DNA from: Chloracidobacterium sp.
GTDB lineage: Bacteria; Acidobacteriota; Blastocatellia; Pyrinomonadales; Pyrinomonadaceae
Length of the DNA: 64,000 nucleotides
Reading direction: 5' to 3'
Assembly: GCA_016712045.1 (NCBI GenBank)
Contig: JADJRV010000008.1
Coordinates: 1-64,000, forward strand
Part shown: positions 10,678 to 19,758 of the stretch, one piece after another
Layout of the letters: every line of letters starts with the position of its first letter
Numbering within the stretch: position 1 is the first letter of the stretch
Translations under genes and position numbers: made by a program
Notes under the pieces: generated by a model
Seen by the model: only the letters and a program-made list of their open reading frames with translations
The model's database searches: none
Told to the model about the DNA's origin: nothing

Positions 10678-11913
10678 TTAATCCGCCCTCAATGCTTCGA
10701 TCGGATCGAGCCGTGCGGCTTTCCATGCGGGAAACAGGCCCGCGAGAACGCCGACTCCGCCGGACACAGCGATGGCGAAGATCGCCGACCAGATGGGTAT
10801 TCGGGTCTGAAAGACGAAAGCCGTAATAATGACGCCCAATAGTTCGGCGATTATTAACCCTATCGTGCCTCCAATTGCCGATAGCGTCGCTGCTTCAAAC
10901 AGAAACTGCTTCAAAATATCAGCTTGTCGTGCTCCCAAACTCTTACGGATGCCGATCTCTTTAGTTCGCTCCGTCACCGAAACGAGCATGATGTTCATGA
11001 TCACGATCGCTCCAACGATGAGAGCGATGGTCGGGACCAAAATGATGACAATAAATGTCGGCCCGAGGATGCGGTCGCGGATGCCGGTAATTGCGTCGGG
11101 CGTAAGTATTCCAAACGTGTCTTTTTCACCCGCTTCAAGTTTTCGTTTGATACGCATCAGTGTGCGCACCTCTTCAACGGCGTCATTAAACCCCTTGTCG
11201 GTCTTCGAAGTTATAACAAAAAATGGAGCTCGCTGGTTCCGGAGCCCGCCGAAAGCGGAGCCAAATGTTTTTAGCGGCAGCTCAACAAAATTATCCTGAG
11301 GCTGCCCAAAGACGGTTCCTTTTGCGGTTTGCATACCTATGATCTTGTATGGGATGCCGGAAATGGTGATCTCTTGGCCAAGAGCGTCGCCGCGCGGAAA
11401 GAATTTTTTTGCAACGTCCATCCCGACGTATGCGACGCGGGCAGCGTTGTCATTTTCAGGAGTGGAGAAAAACCGCCCCTCGGCTATGTCACGCTTTTCA
11501 ATCTCGGCAATGATCGGTTCCGATCCAACGATCTGGACGCTGGAAAGGCTTTCGCTGCCATGCTTGACCTCGCGGTTCATATTACCGGCTTTGGCACCGA
11601 TCTTATCGATCAGTTGAGCACGGTCCCTGATAAAATCACGTTCGTCGAACGTAAGTTCTTTATTACGACGCTGCGCGGCCGCGATCGTGTCGGTGTCCTT
11701 AAAATCGTCAAAACTAAACCGCCGTACGGTGAATGAATTTGACCCAATACCCGCGATCTTTTCGTCTACGTACGAGTTAAACCCTTGCAACAGCGATAAA
11801 ACGACCATAAACGCTGTGACGCCGATGATCATGCCCAAAAGGGTCAAAAATGACCTAAGCTTATGGGCCCAAATCGCTGAGAATGCAAGTTTTATTGTCT
11901 CGGTGAAATTCAT
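10678..11913 (-). CDS. MacB/FtsX-type ABC transporter permease 1
   Basis: 411-aa permease with the same layout as the downstream paralogue: N-terminal helix with FLTLLGMIIGVTAFMVVLSL, MacB-like periplasmic domain (about residues 50-270), and FtsX helices with VTERTKEIGIRKSLGARQADIL, ending PAWKAARLDPIEALRAD. Only 3 nt separate it from the downstream permease gene, so the two are co-translated. In characterised MacB systems such permeases drive a periplasmic adaptor-TolC assembly. The adaptor here is encoded at 13424-14971. Confidence 0.88.
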   Translation of the reverse strand: MNFTETIKLAFSAIWAHKLRSFLTLLGMIIGVTAFMVVLSLLQGFNSYVDEKIAGIGSNSFTVRRFSFDDFKDTDTIAAAQRRNKELTFDERDFIRDRAQLIDKIGAKAGNMNREVKHGSESLSSVQIVGSEPIIAEIEKRDIAEGRFFSTPENDNAARVAYVGMDVAKKFFPRGDALGQEITISGIPYKIIGMQTAKGTVFGQPQDNFVELPLKTFGSAFGGLRNQRAPFFVITSKTDKGFNDAVEEVRTLMRIKRKLEAGEKDTFGILTPDAITGIRDRILGPTFIVIILVPTIALIVGAIVIMNIMLVSVTERTKEIGIRKSLGARQADILKQFLFEAATLSAIGGTIGLIIAELLGVIITAFVFQTRIPIWSAIFAIAVSGGVGVLAGLFPAWKAARLDPIEALRAD

Positions 11914-11971
11914 TTACGCCAGATGATCAATACGTTCTGCTGATGAAAAGAGTTTATCAAATTTGGTCGTT

Positions 11972-12673
11972 TTAGTCGGTTTTGCTCCCTAAAAGTTTCC
12001 AAAGAGCCGCGATATGGCTAAATAGAACAATTGGGACGACGATCGTCGGCAACCAACTATATGGAAAAATTGCCACTGCCCGGTTTGGTTGATCAAACGC
12101 AAGTTGCTGGAATGGCGTTGGGATCGATAGTACAGCGATCGTGACGATATTAGCGAGCAAGATGAGGCCAATGATATTGAAAGCAATTAGTAGTCCGCGA
12201 TTCGCTTTATCTCCGCGAAAAGCGATCAGATAGACGATGGGTGCGAGAATGCCGGATAGGATATCGAAGTTCCAGCCCTCGAAAGTCATCAACCGCGGCA
12301 CCAAGCCGTTTTGAAACAGCCACAGCAGGACGATCTCGACCGGTATCCTAACAATGTGGAGCATCGTCAGGATACGTAGCGGTATCTTATCGATAAAGCT
12401 TTGTCGAAAGAAAATGACATACGTTACTATCGTGAGCAGGGCTGGTAGGACACCGAATAAAACGATTCGCGGTGGAATTGCGGTCGTATTTTGATAAAAC
12501 CCACCGATAGATACTACCGCCTGGAAAAATATCCAGAGCGGTAATAGAAAAATTAGTATTTGAGAGGGGAGTTTTCCAAGTCCTACGCCTTTAACAGCCC
12601 GTAGTAAAAACGCGACCGCGGCAAACGTCGTGAGGATGAAAACTGTCGAAACGTAAGAGGGAACCGAGTCCAT
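11972..12673 (-). CDS. Unknown multi-pass inner-membrane protein in efflux operon
   Basis: A 233-aa, very hydrophobic protein with about seven predicted helices (for example VSTVFILTTFAAVAFLLRAV, VLFGVLPALLTIVTYVIFF, ANIVTIAVLSI, TIVVPIVLFSHIAAL). No family is recognised. The start codon shares one base with the stop of the ATPase gene (TAATG), so translation is coupled and it is very likely part of the transporter operon. It could be an accessory or sensor subunit; that is inference from position only. Confidence 0.7.
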   Translation of the reverse strand: MDSVPSYVSTVFILTTFAAVAFLLRAVKGVGLGKLPSQILIFLLPLWIFFQAVVSIGGFYQNTTAIPPRIVLFGVLPALLTIVTYVIFFRQSFIDKIPLRILTMLHIVRIPVEIVLLWLFQNGLVPRLMTFEGWNFDILSGILAPIVYLIAFRGDKANRGLLIAFNIIGLILLANIVTIAVLSIPTPFQQLAFDQPNRAVAIFPYSWLPTIVVPIVLFSHIAALWKLLGSKTD

Positions 12674-13409
12674 TATTTAATACGTTCGTCTTTTTCGATC
12701 AAACCGTCACGGATCGTGATGATGCGGTGTGCACGGGCCGCGATCTCGGGTTCGTGTGTTACCAAAATAATGGTGTTGCCGTCTTCGTGCAGCTTTTCAA
12801 AAAGATGCATGATCTCGACGCTGGTTTTTGAATCCAAGGCTCCGGTTGGCTCATCGGCGAGGAGGATCGACGGATTATTAACCAGTGCACGGGCAATAGC
12901 GACTCGCTGTCGCTGTCCGCCTGATAGCTCATTCGGACGATGCATTACACGGTCGCCAAGTTCGACCGACGCCAGTGCGGCATGTGCCTGTTCGTTGCGC
13001 TCCGCCGACCGCATACCCGCATAGATCAGCGGCAGTTCGACGTTGTGCAACGCCGTGGCTCGAGCCAACAGGTTAAATGTCTGAAAGACAAAACCGATCT
13101 CTTTGTTGCGGATACGCGCAAGCTCATCGTCGGACATATCCGAAACGAGATTGCCATTGATCCAGTATTCGCCCTTGGTCGGAGAATCGAGACAACCGAT
13201 CAGATTCATCAGCGTCGATTTTCCTGAACCTGACGGGCCGATAATCGCGACGTATTCGTTTCTTGTTACTTGAAAGAAACATCGCGCAGAGCATGCAGTT
13301 CTTCATTTCCCATCTGGTAAGTTTTCCAGATGTTCCGCATGCTGATCAGCGTTTCGCCCGCAGGTGTAACTGTCGGCGATGATGTGCCGTTGCCGTTCTC
13401 TTCGTTCAT
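12673..13409 (-). CDS. MacB/LolD-type ABC transporter ATP-binding protein (one frameshift)
   Basis: The restored protein (about 244 aa) runs from MNEENGNGTS through ISMRNIWKTYQMG, with Walker A GPSGSGKST, Q-loop GFVFQTFNLL, signature LSGGQRQRVAIARAL, Walker B ILLADEPTGALD and H-loop VTHEPE. The frame is lost at about 13268, between DVSF and QVTRNEY. One missing T (ctttcaag for cttttcaag) joins the halves, so the start is at 13409 rather than an internal ATG. Family and context identify it as the motor for the two FtsX-type permeases. Confidence 0.9.
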
Positions 13410-13423
13410 AAATCTGTTGCAAA

Positions 13424-14971
13424 CTACGAAGTCTTATTAGCCGCCTCGCCTTCTTTCTTGGTCTGTTTCTTAACGATCGCACCTTCTTTAAGAGTGTTTA
13501 GTACGCGGCTCGGACCGGTTATCACTTCGTCCCCTCTTTTGAGGCCGCTGATGATCTGCCGGTCGGATTCGCCAATGATCCCGGTTTCAACCTCAACGAA
13601 TTTGGCTTTATTGCCATCGAGAATATAGACACCCGTGATCATTTTAGGCTTGTCTGACGGCGGCGGCGGAGCATCGCCTGGCAGAGTCGGCGAGGTCTTA
13701 GCGTCAGGCTTTTTCTCGATAACGGCCTGCAGCGGCACTGCGATGACATTATCGACAACCTTGGTCGTGATCTCGGCAGTCGCACTCATCCCCGGTCGCA
13801 ATCCAAGCCGCAGTTCTTCGGGCAGGTCTTTCATTTGGATGACAACTCGAAATTCTTTAGCTTCCTGCACATTAATGTTGGTAGAAAGTCCGCCGCTGGT
13901 CTGTGATTTACCGACCGCAAGCGGTGTTTTCTGTATGACCTCGCCGGCTATTTCCTTATCACCAAAAGCATCAACCTTGATCTTCGCCTTTTGACCCACC
14001 TCGACCTTGTCAATAGAGGTCTCGTCGACCTTGACCTCAACGTTGATCTGCGACATATCGGCGATAGTCAGCAGGGCAGTTGTTGATAAGCCCGCAACCG
14101 CAAAAGTTCCAACCTTTGACGGGATCTCGGCGATAACGCCATTGATCGGTGCGACTTGTAAGGTCTTGTCACGCTGGCTCTTTGCCCCGCGCAGAGACGC
14201 TGACTGTTGATTTGCACGCGACTGGCTAGACGCCACATTTAGATTGGCGGTATCTACTGCACGACGCGAATCTTTTACCGCAACGGCTTGTTGAGCGACA
14301 CGCGTTTGTGCATCTTTAACCGCAAGCGTTTGGGATTTCAAGCGAGACTGGGCATTTCGCAATGCGATATCGGCCTGATCAACCTTATCTTTCGCATCGT
14401 CGTAAGACGCGCGTGACGCAACGCCGGACTCAAATAACTGTGCTGTTCTTTGCATTTCGCGTTTGGCGATCGCGAGATTTTTCTGTTCGCGGTCAACATC
14501 TGTCTGGGCGGCGACGAGTCCCTGGCGAGCTGAGTCAACCGCCACCTGAGCGACATTATATTGCTGTTGAGACTGAGCAAGGTTGTTCTGAGCAGCCGTC
14601 ACCTGCGATTGCGAAACACGAACGTCATCCTGTGCTCCCTGAAACGCCGCAAGCTGGGCATCCGTATTTGATTGCAGCTGGTTGGGGTCGAGCTTAACTA
14701 GCGGCTGGCCCTTTGTGACCTGGTCGCCTTCTTTGACGTATATCTCCTCGATACGGCCTTGGACCTCACTGGTAAGGTTCATAAACTGTATGGGCCGCAC
14801 TTCGCCGGACGAAGTCACGGTCGACCGCAGCTCTTTTCGAGTCTCGACCTTTACGACGGTAACCTCAGGCGTGTCGGTTCGTGTAGCAAATATGCTTGCG
14901 ATAATAACGATCAGTATTACGACGGCCGCAGCGGCGCCGATTATAATTTTGGTTTTACGGCTCAATGCCAT
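13424..14971 (-). CDS. MacA/HlyD-type periplasmic adaptor (membrane fusion protein)
   Basis: 515 aa. An N-terminal membrane anchor (IIIGAAAAVVILIVIIASIF) is followed by the first lipoyl half (VQGRIEEIYVKEGDQVTKGQPL). A long Gln/Ala-rich coiled-coil hairpin spans about residues 100-265, then come the second lipoyl half (VAPINGVIAEIPSKVGTFAVAG), a beta-barrel and a membrane-proximal domain ending GLKRGDEVITGPSRVL. It would bridge the inner-membrane MacB-like complex to a TolC-type channel. First gene of the operon. An operator-like element lies 63-109 bp upstream of its start. Confidence 0.92.
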   Translation of the reverse strand: MALSRKTKIIIGAAAAVVILIVIIASIFATRTDTPEVTVVKVETRKELRSTVTSSGEVRPIQFMNLTSEVQGRIEEIYVKEGDQVTKGQPLVKLDPNQLQSNTDAQLAAFQGAQDDVRVSQSQVTAAQNNLAQSQQQYNVAQVAVDSARQGLVAAQTDVDREQKNLAIAKREMQRTAQLFESGVASRASYDDAKDKVDQADIALRNAQSRLKSQTLAVKDAQTRVAQQAVAVKDSRRAVDTANLNVASSQSRANQQSASLRGAKSQRDKTLQVAPINGVIAEIPSKVGTFAVAGLSTTALLTIADMSQINVEVKVDETSIDKVEVGQKAKIKVDAFGDKEIAGEVIQKTPLAVGKSQTSGGLSTNINVQEAKEFRVVIQMKDLPEELRLGLRPGMSATAEITTKVVDNVIAVPLQAVIEKKPDAKTSPTLPGDAPPPPSDKPKMITGVYILDGNKAKFVEVETGIIGESDRQIISGLKRGDEVITGPSRVLNTLKEGAIVKKQTKKEGEAANKTS

Positions 14972-15033
14972 GTTTTTCAGTTCCTCTCAGCGAAAATATT
15001 CTCTTTACAGAGTATAGCTAAATGTTAAAGTGA

Positions 15034-15080
15034 TGTCGTATCAAGCCATTACTACGACACAATTTTTACGTTAGTTTCAA
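15034..15080. promoter_or_regulatory. Operator-like element upstream of the MacA operon
   Basis: The inverted repeat TGTCGTA (15034-15040), 12-nt spacer, TACGACA (15053-15059) is followed by a block ending GTTTCAA. The part from TTACTACGACAC (15049-15060) onward recurs upstream of tolC at 57479-57510 with 27 of 32 bases identical. It lies at promoter distance from the macA start, in the 257-bp divergent region. No regulator is encoded nearby. Confidence 0.5.
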
Positions 15081-15127
15081 AAAAGTGCCGCGCAAACGCA
15101 TTACCGGAACAGCCGGTCAGCGTTTGA

Positions 15128-15157
15128 CGTAAATATGATGTAGAATTACGATTTACG
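15128..15157. promoter_or_regulatory. Inverted repeat CGTAAAT-N16-ATTTACG
   Basis: Exact 7-bp inverted repeat with a 16-nt spacer in the divergent region between the MacA operon and the zinc-ribbon/FHA gene, 72-101 bp before the latter's start. It has operator geometry, but no binding protein can be assigned. Confidence 0.3.
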
Positions 15158-15228
15158 AAGTTCAATTTAGAAGGTAGAATATACGTTCGAACTCAGACCA
15201 ATTAGATCTGGAGTTTTCTACGAGTACG

Positions 15229-15807
15229 ATGATCAAATGTACAACATGTAATACGTCTAATCTCGACACATCGAGGTTTTGTGACGAATGCGGAACTAGA
15301 TTGGCGGTCGCCCCGCAATTTACTGATCCGCAGCCTCCGGCTTACGTTCCGCCGGTTCAAGTCGAACCGGCGCCACGGCCGGTCAGTGCTACGTCTGTCG
15401 ATATTCCGGCGGCGGTATTCGCGTACGAGAACTCACAGGATGTGCCGCAAGTCGTAAACGAAAGGCCGGGAACGGCACACGCCGTGCTAGTGATCGAACG
15501 CGGCGACGCACCGGGGACTGAGTTTCGGCTGATCAATGACGATTCGACCATTGGACGTTGGGACGCCGATAATGGCGTTTTTCCTGACGTTGATCTCGAT
15601 GCGTTTGATTCGGATGCTAAGGTCTCGCGGCGACATGCACGAATCCGCCGCAGTAACGGCTCATATTACATAGAAGATCTAGGGTCGACTAACGGGACCT
15701 ATTTAAATCGCGGCCGGCGGCTTCTGCCGGGCAATAGCGAGGTCCTGAATGATGGTGACGAGGTCATCGTCGGTAAAACTTTTTTACGCTTTCAAGTAAC
15801 GCACTGA
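15229..15807 (+). CDS. Zinc-ribbon plus FHA-domain protein
   Basis: 192 aa. An N-terminal zinc ribbon (CTTC..., FCDECG, residues 4-23) is joined by a Pro-rich linker to an FHA domain (about 85-190). The phosphothreonine-binding motifs are visible: TIGRWD, SRRHARI and STNGTYLN. FHA domains read phosphothreonine. The kinase encoded 31 nt downstream has a closely similar FHA, including FPDVDL..FD.D.K.SRRHARI in both, so this is probably a small paralogous adaptor or substrate for that kinase. First gene of a six-gene rightward cluster. Confidence 0.85.
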   Translation: MIKCTTCNTSNLDTSRFCDECGTRLAVAPQFTDPQPPAYVPPVQVEPAPRPVSATSVDIPAAVFAYENSQDVPQVVNERPGTAHAVLVIERGDAPGTEFRLINDDSTIGRWDADNGVFPDVDLDAFDSDAKVSRRHARIRRSNGSYYIEDLGSTNGTYLNRGRRLLPGNSEVLNDGDEVIVGKTFLRFQVTH

Positions 15808-15838
15808 TCGGGACATATCCAGCGTCCCCAAAATAGCA

Positions 15839-17500
15839 ATGACCTTGTGTCACGAATGCGGTGCCGAAACCGCTGAAAATGATCTATCCTGCTCGCAATG
15901 CGGAGCCTCACTCGAAGCTCCGCTCATTGGCGCCGAGGCAGAAATGTCTCCTGACATTGCTATCGAGGCGATGTCCGACGCCGAAGAAATTGTAGACGCT
16001 GAAGCTGTTGCTGGCGACGAAAAAATTAACACAAATGATTTTGCCGAAGATACGCCTAACGCAACCAACGGTGGCGAAACAACGAACGCAATAGCTGTTG
16101 ATACAGAAAAGAAACGTCCAGGACTTAAAACACTTTCCGAAGGCACCGTGCTCAATGCACGTTACGAGATAGTCCGTAAGATCGGCGGCGGCGGTATGGG
16201 AGCCGTCTATCTTGCTCTCGATAAAAACCTTAACGGCGTCGAACGTGCCGTCAAGGAAATGGTGCACACCAGCATCGAAGAAGAGCAGCAGAAAAAGGCT
16301 ATCGAAGATTTCAGACGTGAGTCAATGATCCTTTCGACACTCGACCATCCTTCGATCCCGACGATCTACGATTATTTCTTTGACGAGGGTGAATCGAGAT
16401 TTTACCTCGTTATGAAATACATCTCGGGCGGCGATCTCGCCGGACGGCTGCGTTCGACACCCGGCGGACGCGTAGACGAACGGCTCGTTACCGAGTGGTC
16501 TATACAGGTTACGGACGTACTGGCTTATCTGCACGGTTTACCCGAAACGATCGTCTATCGCGACCTCAAACCGTCAAACATCATGCTCGATGGAGCGTCT
16601 GGGCGCGTGATGCTGATCGATTTTGGCATCGCCCGCTCGATCGGCCAGCAACAGGAAAAAGGTGTAACCGCTGTTGGCACAATGGGCTATGCTCCACCTG
16701 AGCTTTTCAGCGGAAATGTCGAACCACGCTCCGATATTTATAGTCTTGGCTCGACTATGTTTCATCTTTTAACCGGAGCAGATCCGCAGAATAATCCTTT
16801 GTTGATCTTTGATTTCCAAAAGAATCCGCGTCCGAGACAGATCAATCCGCAGCTTTCGGATCAGATGGAACGCATTCTGATGCGTGCGGTCGAATACAAC
16901 GCCGATAGCCGATTTTCGGGTGCTGACGAGATGCGTTATTACCTTAAGGACCATCTTGAAAATCTCAAACGCGGCAGCGTCACATTTGGTGTGACCGAGA
17001 TACCGGCGGCCGTCAGCCTGACAAATCAGAGTGTTTTCTGTGGGTTTTGCGGACAACGAATTGTTGCGTCAGATATGTTTTGCGCGTTTTGCGGATCAAA
17101 ACAGCCGATCGCACAACAAGGTGTCCATTCTGAGATCTATTCTCATTCATCGACAACCGCAAAGCTATTGATAGACGGTACGGGCGAACTGATTCCGCCG
17201 GCATTCGCTTTGGAAAAACCTGAGAATTTACTTGGACGACGCGACCCGACGGCAAATATTTTTCCCGACGTCGATCTTTCGCGTTTTGACCCGGACACTA
17301 AGATCTCGCGTCGCCACGCCCGCATCTGGCGTGATGGCAACAATTATTTGGTCGAAGATCTCGGTTCGTCTAACGGCACTGTAGTGAAAAATGCTGCAAA
17401 CCACGAACCCTACCGTTTGCAGCCTCATCAGCCGCATGTGCTTACAAACGGGGATGTGTGAAGGGTCGGCGATACCTCATTGAGTTTTAGTGTTAATTAG
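15839..17500 (+). CDS. Ser/Thr protein kinase with two zinc ribbons and C-terminal FHA domain (in-frame TGA near the end)
   Basis: Zinc ribbon 1 (CHECG...CSQCG) is followed by an acidic linker and a Hanks-type kinase (about residues 104-374). The kinase has a glycine loop IGGGGMGAVY, lysine in ERAVKEM, catalytic loop VYRDLKPSNIML, DFG in LIDFGIAR and PPE in YAPPELF. Zinc ribbon 2 (FCGFCG...FCAFCG, about 397-420) and an FHA domain (about 440-553) follow. The TGA at 17459-17461 interrupts the last FHA strand. The same frame continues as RVGDTSLSFSVN to TAG at 17500, the expected FHA end, so a base error is likely. There is no transmembrane helix, so this is a soluble kinase. YRD rather than HRD is a common variant. 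Confidence 0.88.
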
Positions 17501-17509
17501 TTACTTTAT

Positions 17510-17998
17510 ATGGCTTCAACCGCTTCGAGCGTAAGCTCGTCATACAGATCTGAAAAGGTAGTAGATTTTGCTCCTACCGAGCTACAAGCACCTTTTTTCT
17601 TGCGGTGCGCGGCTATTTTTATCGATTACATGGTGTTGCTAGCGATCCCGGTCGGCTGGCTCCTTATCGAGACCTTGCTTGGAGACGGAACGAAAGCTAC
17701 CGTTAGCAGAACCGTGTGGTTCATTGGCATCATTTTCTGGTTGGTAAATTTTCTATTGCTGCCTCTGTTTCGAGGACAGAGCATTCGCAAGATGCTTACA
17801 GGCCTGACGATCGTTAATCTCGATGGAACACGTGTCGGTATTGGCGGCATCATCCGCCGCAATATTTTTGGGTATATCATTACTGTCGCCACCCTCGGGC
17901 TAGGTTTATTATTTGCTGGGGTCAATACGAGCGGGCGAGCTCTTCACGACATAATCGCGGGAACCATTGTAGTACATGGACGTAAAAAACAGTTGTAA
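17510..17998 (+). CDS. RDD-family membrane protein
   Basis: 162 aa with an N-terminal soluble tail and three to four helices. RDD signatures are visible: FFLRCAAIFIDYMVLL (the arginine/aspartate pair), RGQSIRKMLTGLTIVNLDG, and GRALHDIIAGTIVV near the end. It starts 9 nt after the kinase gene's final stop and ends 7 nt before the phosphatase gene, so it belongs to the same transcript. RDD proteins are often transport-related. Here it may be a membrane target or anchor of the signalling cluster; that part is inference. Confidence 0.8.
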   Translation: MASTASSVSSSYRSEKVVDFAPTELQAPFFLRCAAIFIDYMVLLAIPVGWLLIETLLGDGTKATVSRTVWFIGIIFWLVNFLLLPLFRGQSIRKMLTGLTIVNLDGTRVGIGGIIRRNIFGYIITVATLGLGLLFAGVNTSGRALHDIIAGTIVVHGRKKQL

Positions 17999-18005
17999 CT
18001 CAATT

Positions 18006-19664
18006 ATGGCTCATCTTTTAGTAACACATCCAAATGGCACGACCGAGAATGTTCCACTCGCGCGCCTGCGTACGACCATTGGTAGGTCGGCCCGCAGCGA
18101 CGTATGTATTCCGGACGCTTTTGCATCGAGATTGCACGCAGAGGTTCGTCAAGAAGGCGACACATACTGGATATCGGACCTAGGCTCGGCAAACGGCACT
18201 AAGCTGAATGGCGCTTTGCTCAGCATCCCGATTCCCCTGCACCAAGGCGGCGAGATTCAGATCGGGGAAACAAAGATAAAATTCGACGATGGCGGACAAA
18301 TTTCAAAGAGCATCAGCTCGACTCTTATCGCCGATGCAACCGAAGCACTCGATCCGTCGAATACAATTTCCTTCTCGATCCGCAAACATCAAACCGCTGA
18401 GATACTCGATTCGTCGTTATCGAGCCGCACTGATCTTTTGGGATTGATCAGTAAGGTGGGAGTAGCTTTGCTCTCTTCAAGCGGACTAGACGAAACACTC
18501 AATCAGGTTGCATCGCTTGTTTTCGAGGCTGTACCCGCCGAACGTGTTGTCATTATGCTCCGTGACGAGACGATGAAAGACGGTATGCAGATCAAGGTGG
18601 CGCGACTTCGTGGTGAAGACGAGCCCATCGCTGAGGTCCGCATTAGCCGGGCGATCATGACCGAGGTAGTGGAGAATGGAAAATCCGTGCTCACGTCCGA
18701 TGCTCAGCAAGACCCTCGATTTGCGAGTCAGACCATTGTCTTCCAAGGCATCCGATCGGTGTTAGCGGTACCTCTATGCGTTGACGAAAGACATGTTTTC
18801 GGCTTGATCTACGCCGATTCGCCGACGAATACTAATACATTTTCGAGCGAACATCTCGACATCTTGACGACGTTAGCATCTGTTGCTTCCATCCGTGTCG
18901 AGAACGCCAGTTTGCTTGACGAACGCATAAATCGCGAGCGGATGGAAAGGGAACTCGAGCTTGCGACCGAGATCCAGCAACGTTTCCAACCGGAAGGCCC
19001 TCCCACTGTCGAGGGATACGATTTTCAGGGGATTTCGTTCTCCTGTTATGAGATCGGCGGTGATTATTACGATTTTATCGAGCGGCACGATGGCAAAATG
19101 CTCGTGGCTCTCGGCGACGTTTCGGGAAAAGGAACGTCAGCATCGCTGCTGATGTCGAGTTTACACGCGGCGGTCCATGGACAAGTCGCGGCAAAAACTC
19201 CGTTGGTGCAATTGGTAACATCCGTCAATGAATACCTGACCGAAAACACGCCGGGTAATCGCTTTATTACTTTCTTCGTTACTGAACTCGATCCAGCCAC
19301 AGGCGAATTGACCTTTATTAATGCCGGCCACAACCCCGCGCTTATCGGCCGGGCTGATGGTACGATCGAGCAGCTCGATTCCAGCGGATTGCCGCTTGGT
19401 CTGATGGGTTTTGCGGAATACGAGGTTGGTAAGGCTCGATTGAACTCCGGTGATGTTTTATTTATCTACTCGGACGGCGTTTCGGAAGCGAATAACCTCG
19501 CGGAAGATGAATTTGGCATGGATCGCCTGATCCAGGTCATTAGTACCAACGTCGGACGGTCCGCCAGTGGTATCCGCGACAAAGTTGAGTCTGCACTTTC
19601 CGATTTCACCGGAACCGCGGCACCGAATGACGACATTACGCTCGTCATCGTTAAAAAGCTCTAA
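18006..19664 (+). CDS. FHA-GAF-SpoIIE (PP2C-type) phosphatase
   Basis: 552 aa from the ATG at 18006; an upstream ATG at 17976 would overlap the RDD gene. An FHA domain (about 1-95, with TIGRSARSD, SRLHAEV, SANGTKLN) is followed by a GAF domain (about 145-300). The SpoIIE/RsbU phosphatase domain (about 315-552) carries LATEIQQRFQP, the metal-binding EIGGDYYDF and LGDVSGKGTSASLLM, NAGHNP, YSDGVSEA and NDDITLVIV. All key acidic residues are present. It probably reverses phosphorylation by the neighbouring kinase or acts on an anti-sigma antagonist. The FHA would target it to phosphothreonine. Confidence 0.92.
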   Translation: MAHLLVTHPNGTTENVPLARLRTTIGRSARSDVCIPDAFASRLHAEVRQEGDTYWISDLGSANGTKLNGALLSIPIPLHQGGEIQIGETKIKFDDGGQISKSISSTLIADATEALDPSNTISFSIRKHQTAEILDSSLSSRTDLLGLISKVGVALLSSSGLDETLNQVASLVFEAVPAERVVIMLRDETMKDGMQIKVARLRGEDEPIAEVRISRAIMTEVVENGKSVLTSDAQQDPRFASQTIVFQGIRSVLAVPLCVDERHVFGLIYADSPTNTNTFSSEHLDILTTLASVASIRVENASLLDERINRERMERELELATEIQQRFQPEGPPTVEGYDFQGISFSCYEIGGDYYDFIERHDGKMLVALGDVSGKGTSASLLMSSLHAAVHGQVAAKTPLVQLVTSVNEYLTENTPGNRFITFFVTELDPATGELTFINAGHNPALIGRADGTIEQLDSSGLPLGLMGFAEYEVGKARLNSGDVLFIYSDGVSEANNLAEDEFGMDRLIQVISTNVGRSASGIRDKVESALSDFTGTAAPNDDITLVIVKKL

Positions 19665-19695
19665 TATCTCCCCGCTCGATTAGCGTTAAAACTTG

Positions 19696-19725
19696 TTGAC
19701 CTTATCGCATCGGATTGGGTAAAAT
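19696..19725 (+). promoter_or_regulatory. Candidate sigma-70-type promoter before the HD-GYP gene
   Basis: TTGACC at 19696-19701, an 18-nt spacer and TAAAAT at 19720-19725 sit in the only sizeable gap (94 nt) of the signalling cluster. The HD-GYP and GYF genes could have their own promoter here. Confidence 0.4.
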
Positions 19726-19758
19726 TGTTGTTGGCGACTCCCAGACGCCTCCCCACCG

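Noticed and set aside
10829..11299. 156-codon plus-strand frame opposite a permease gene
   Set aside because: Its product is rich in Ser/Pro/Arg with no domain, and it mirrors codons of the FtsX-type permease; antisense shadow. The same holds for frames at 40809-41447 and 42197-42712.
17459..17461. Selenocysteine or readthrough at the kinase TGA
   Set aside because: No SECIS-like hairpin was seen right after it, FHA domains do not use selenocysteine, and base errors are common in this window.
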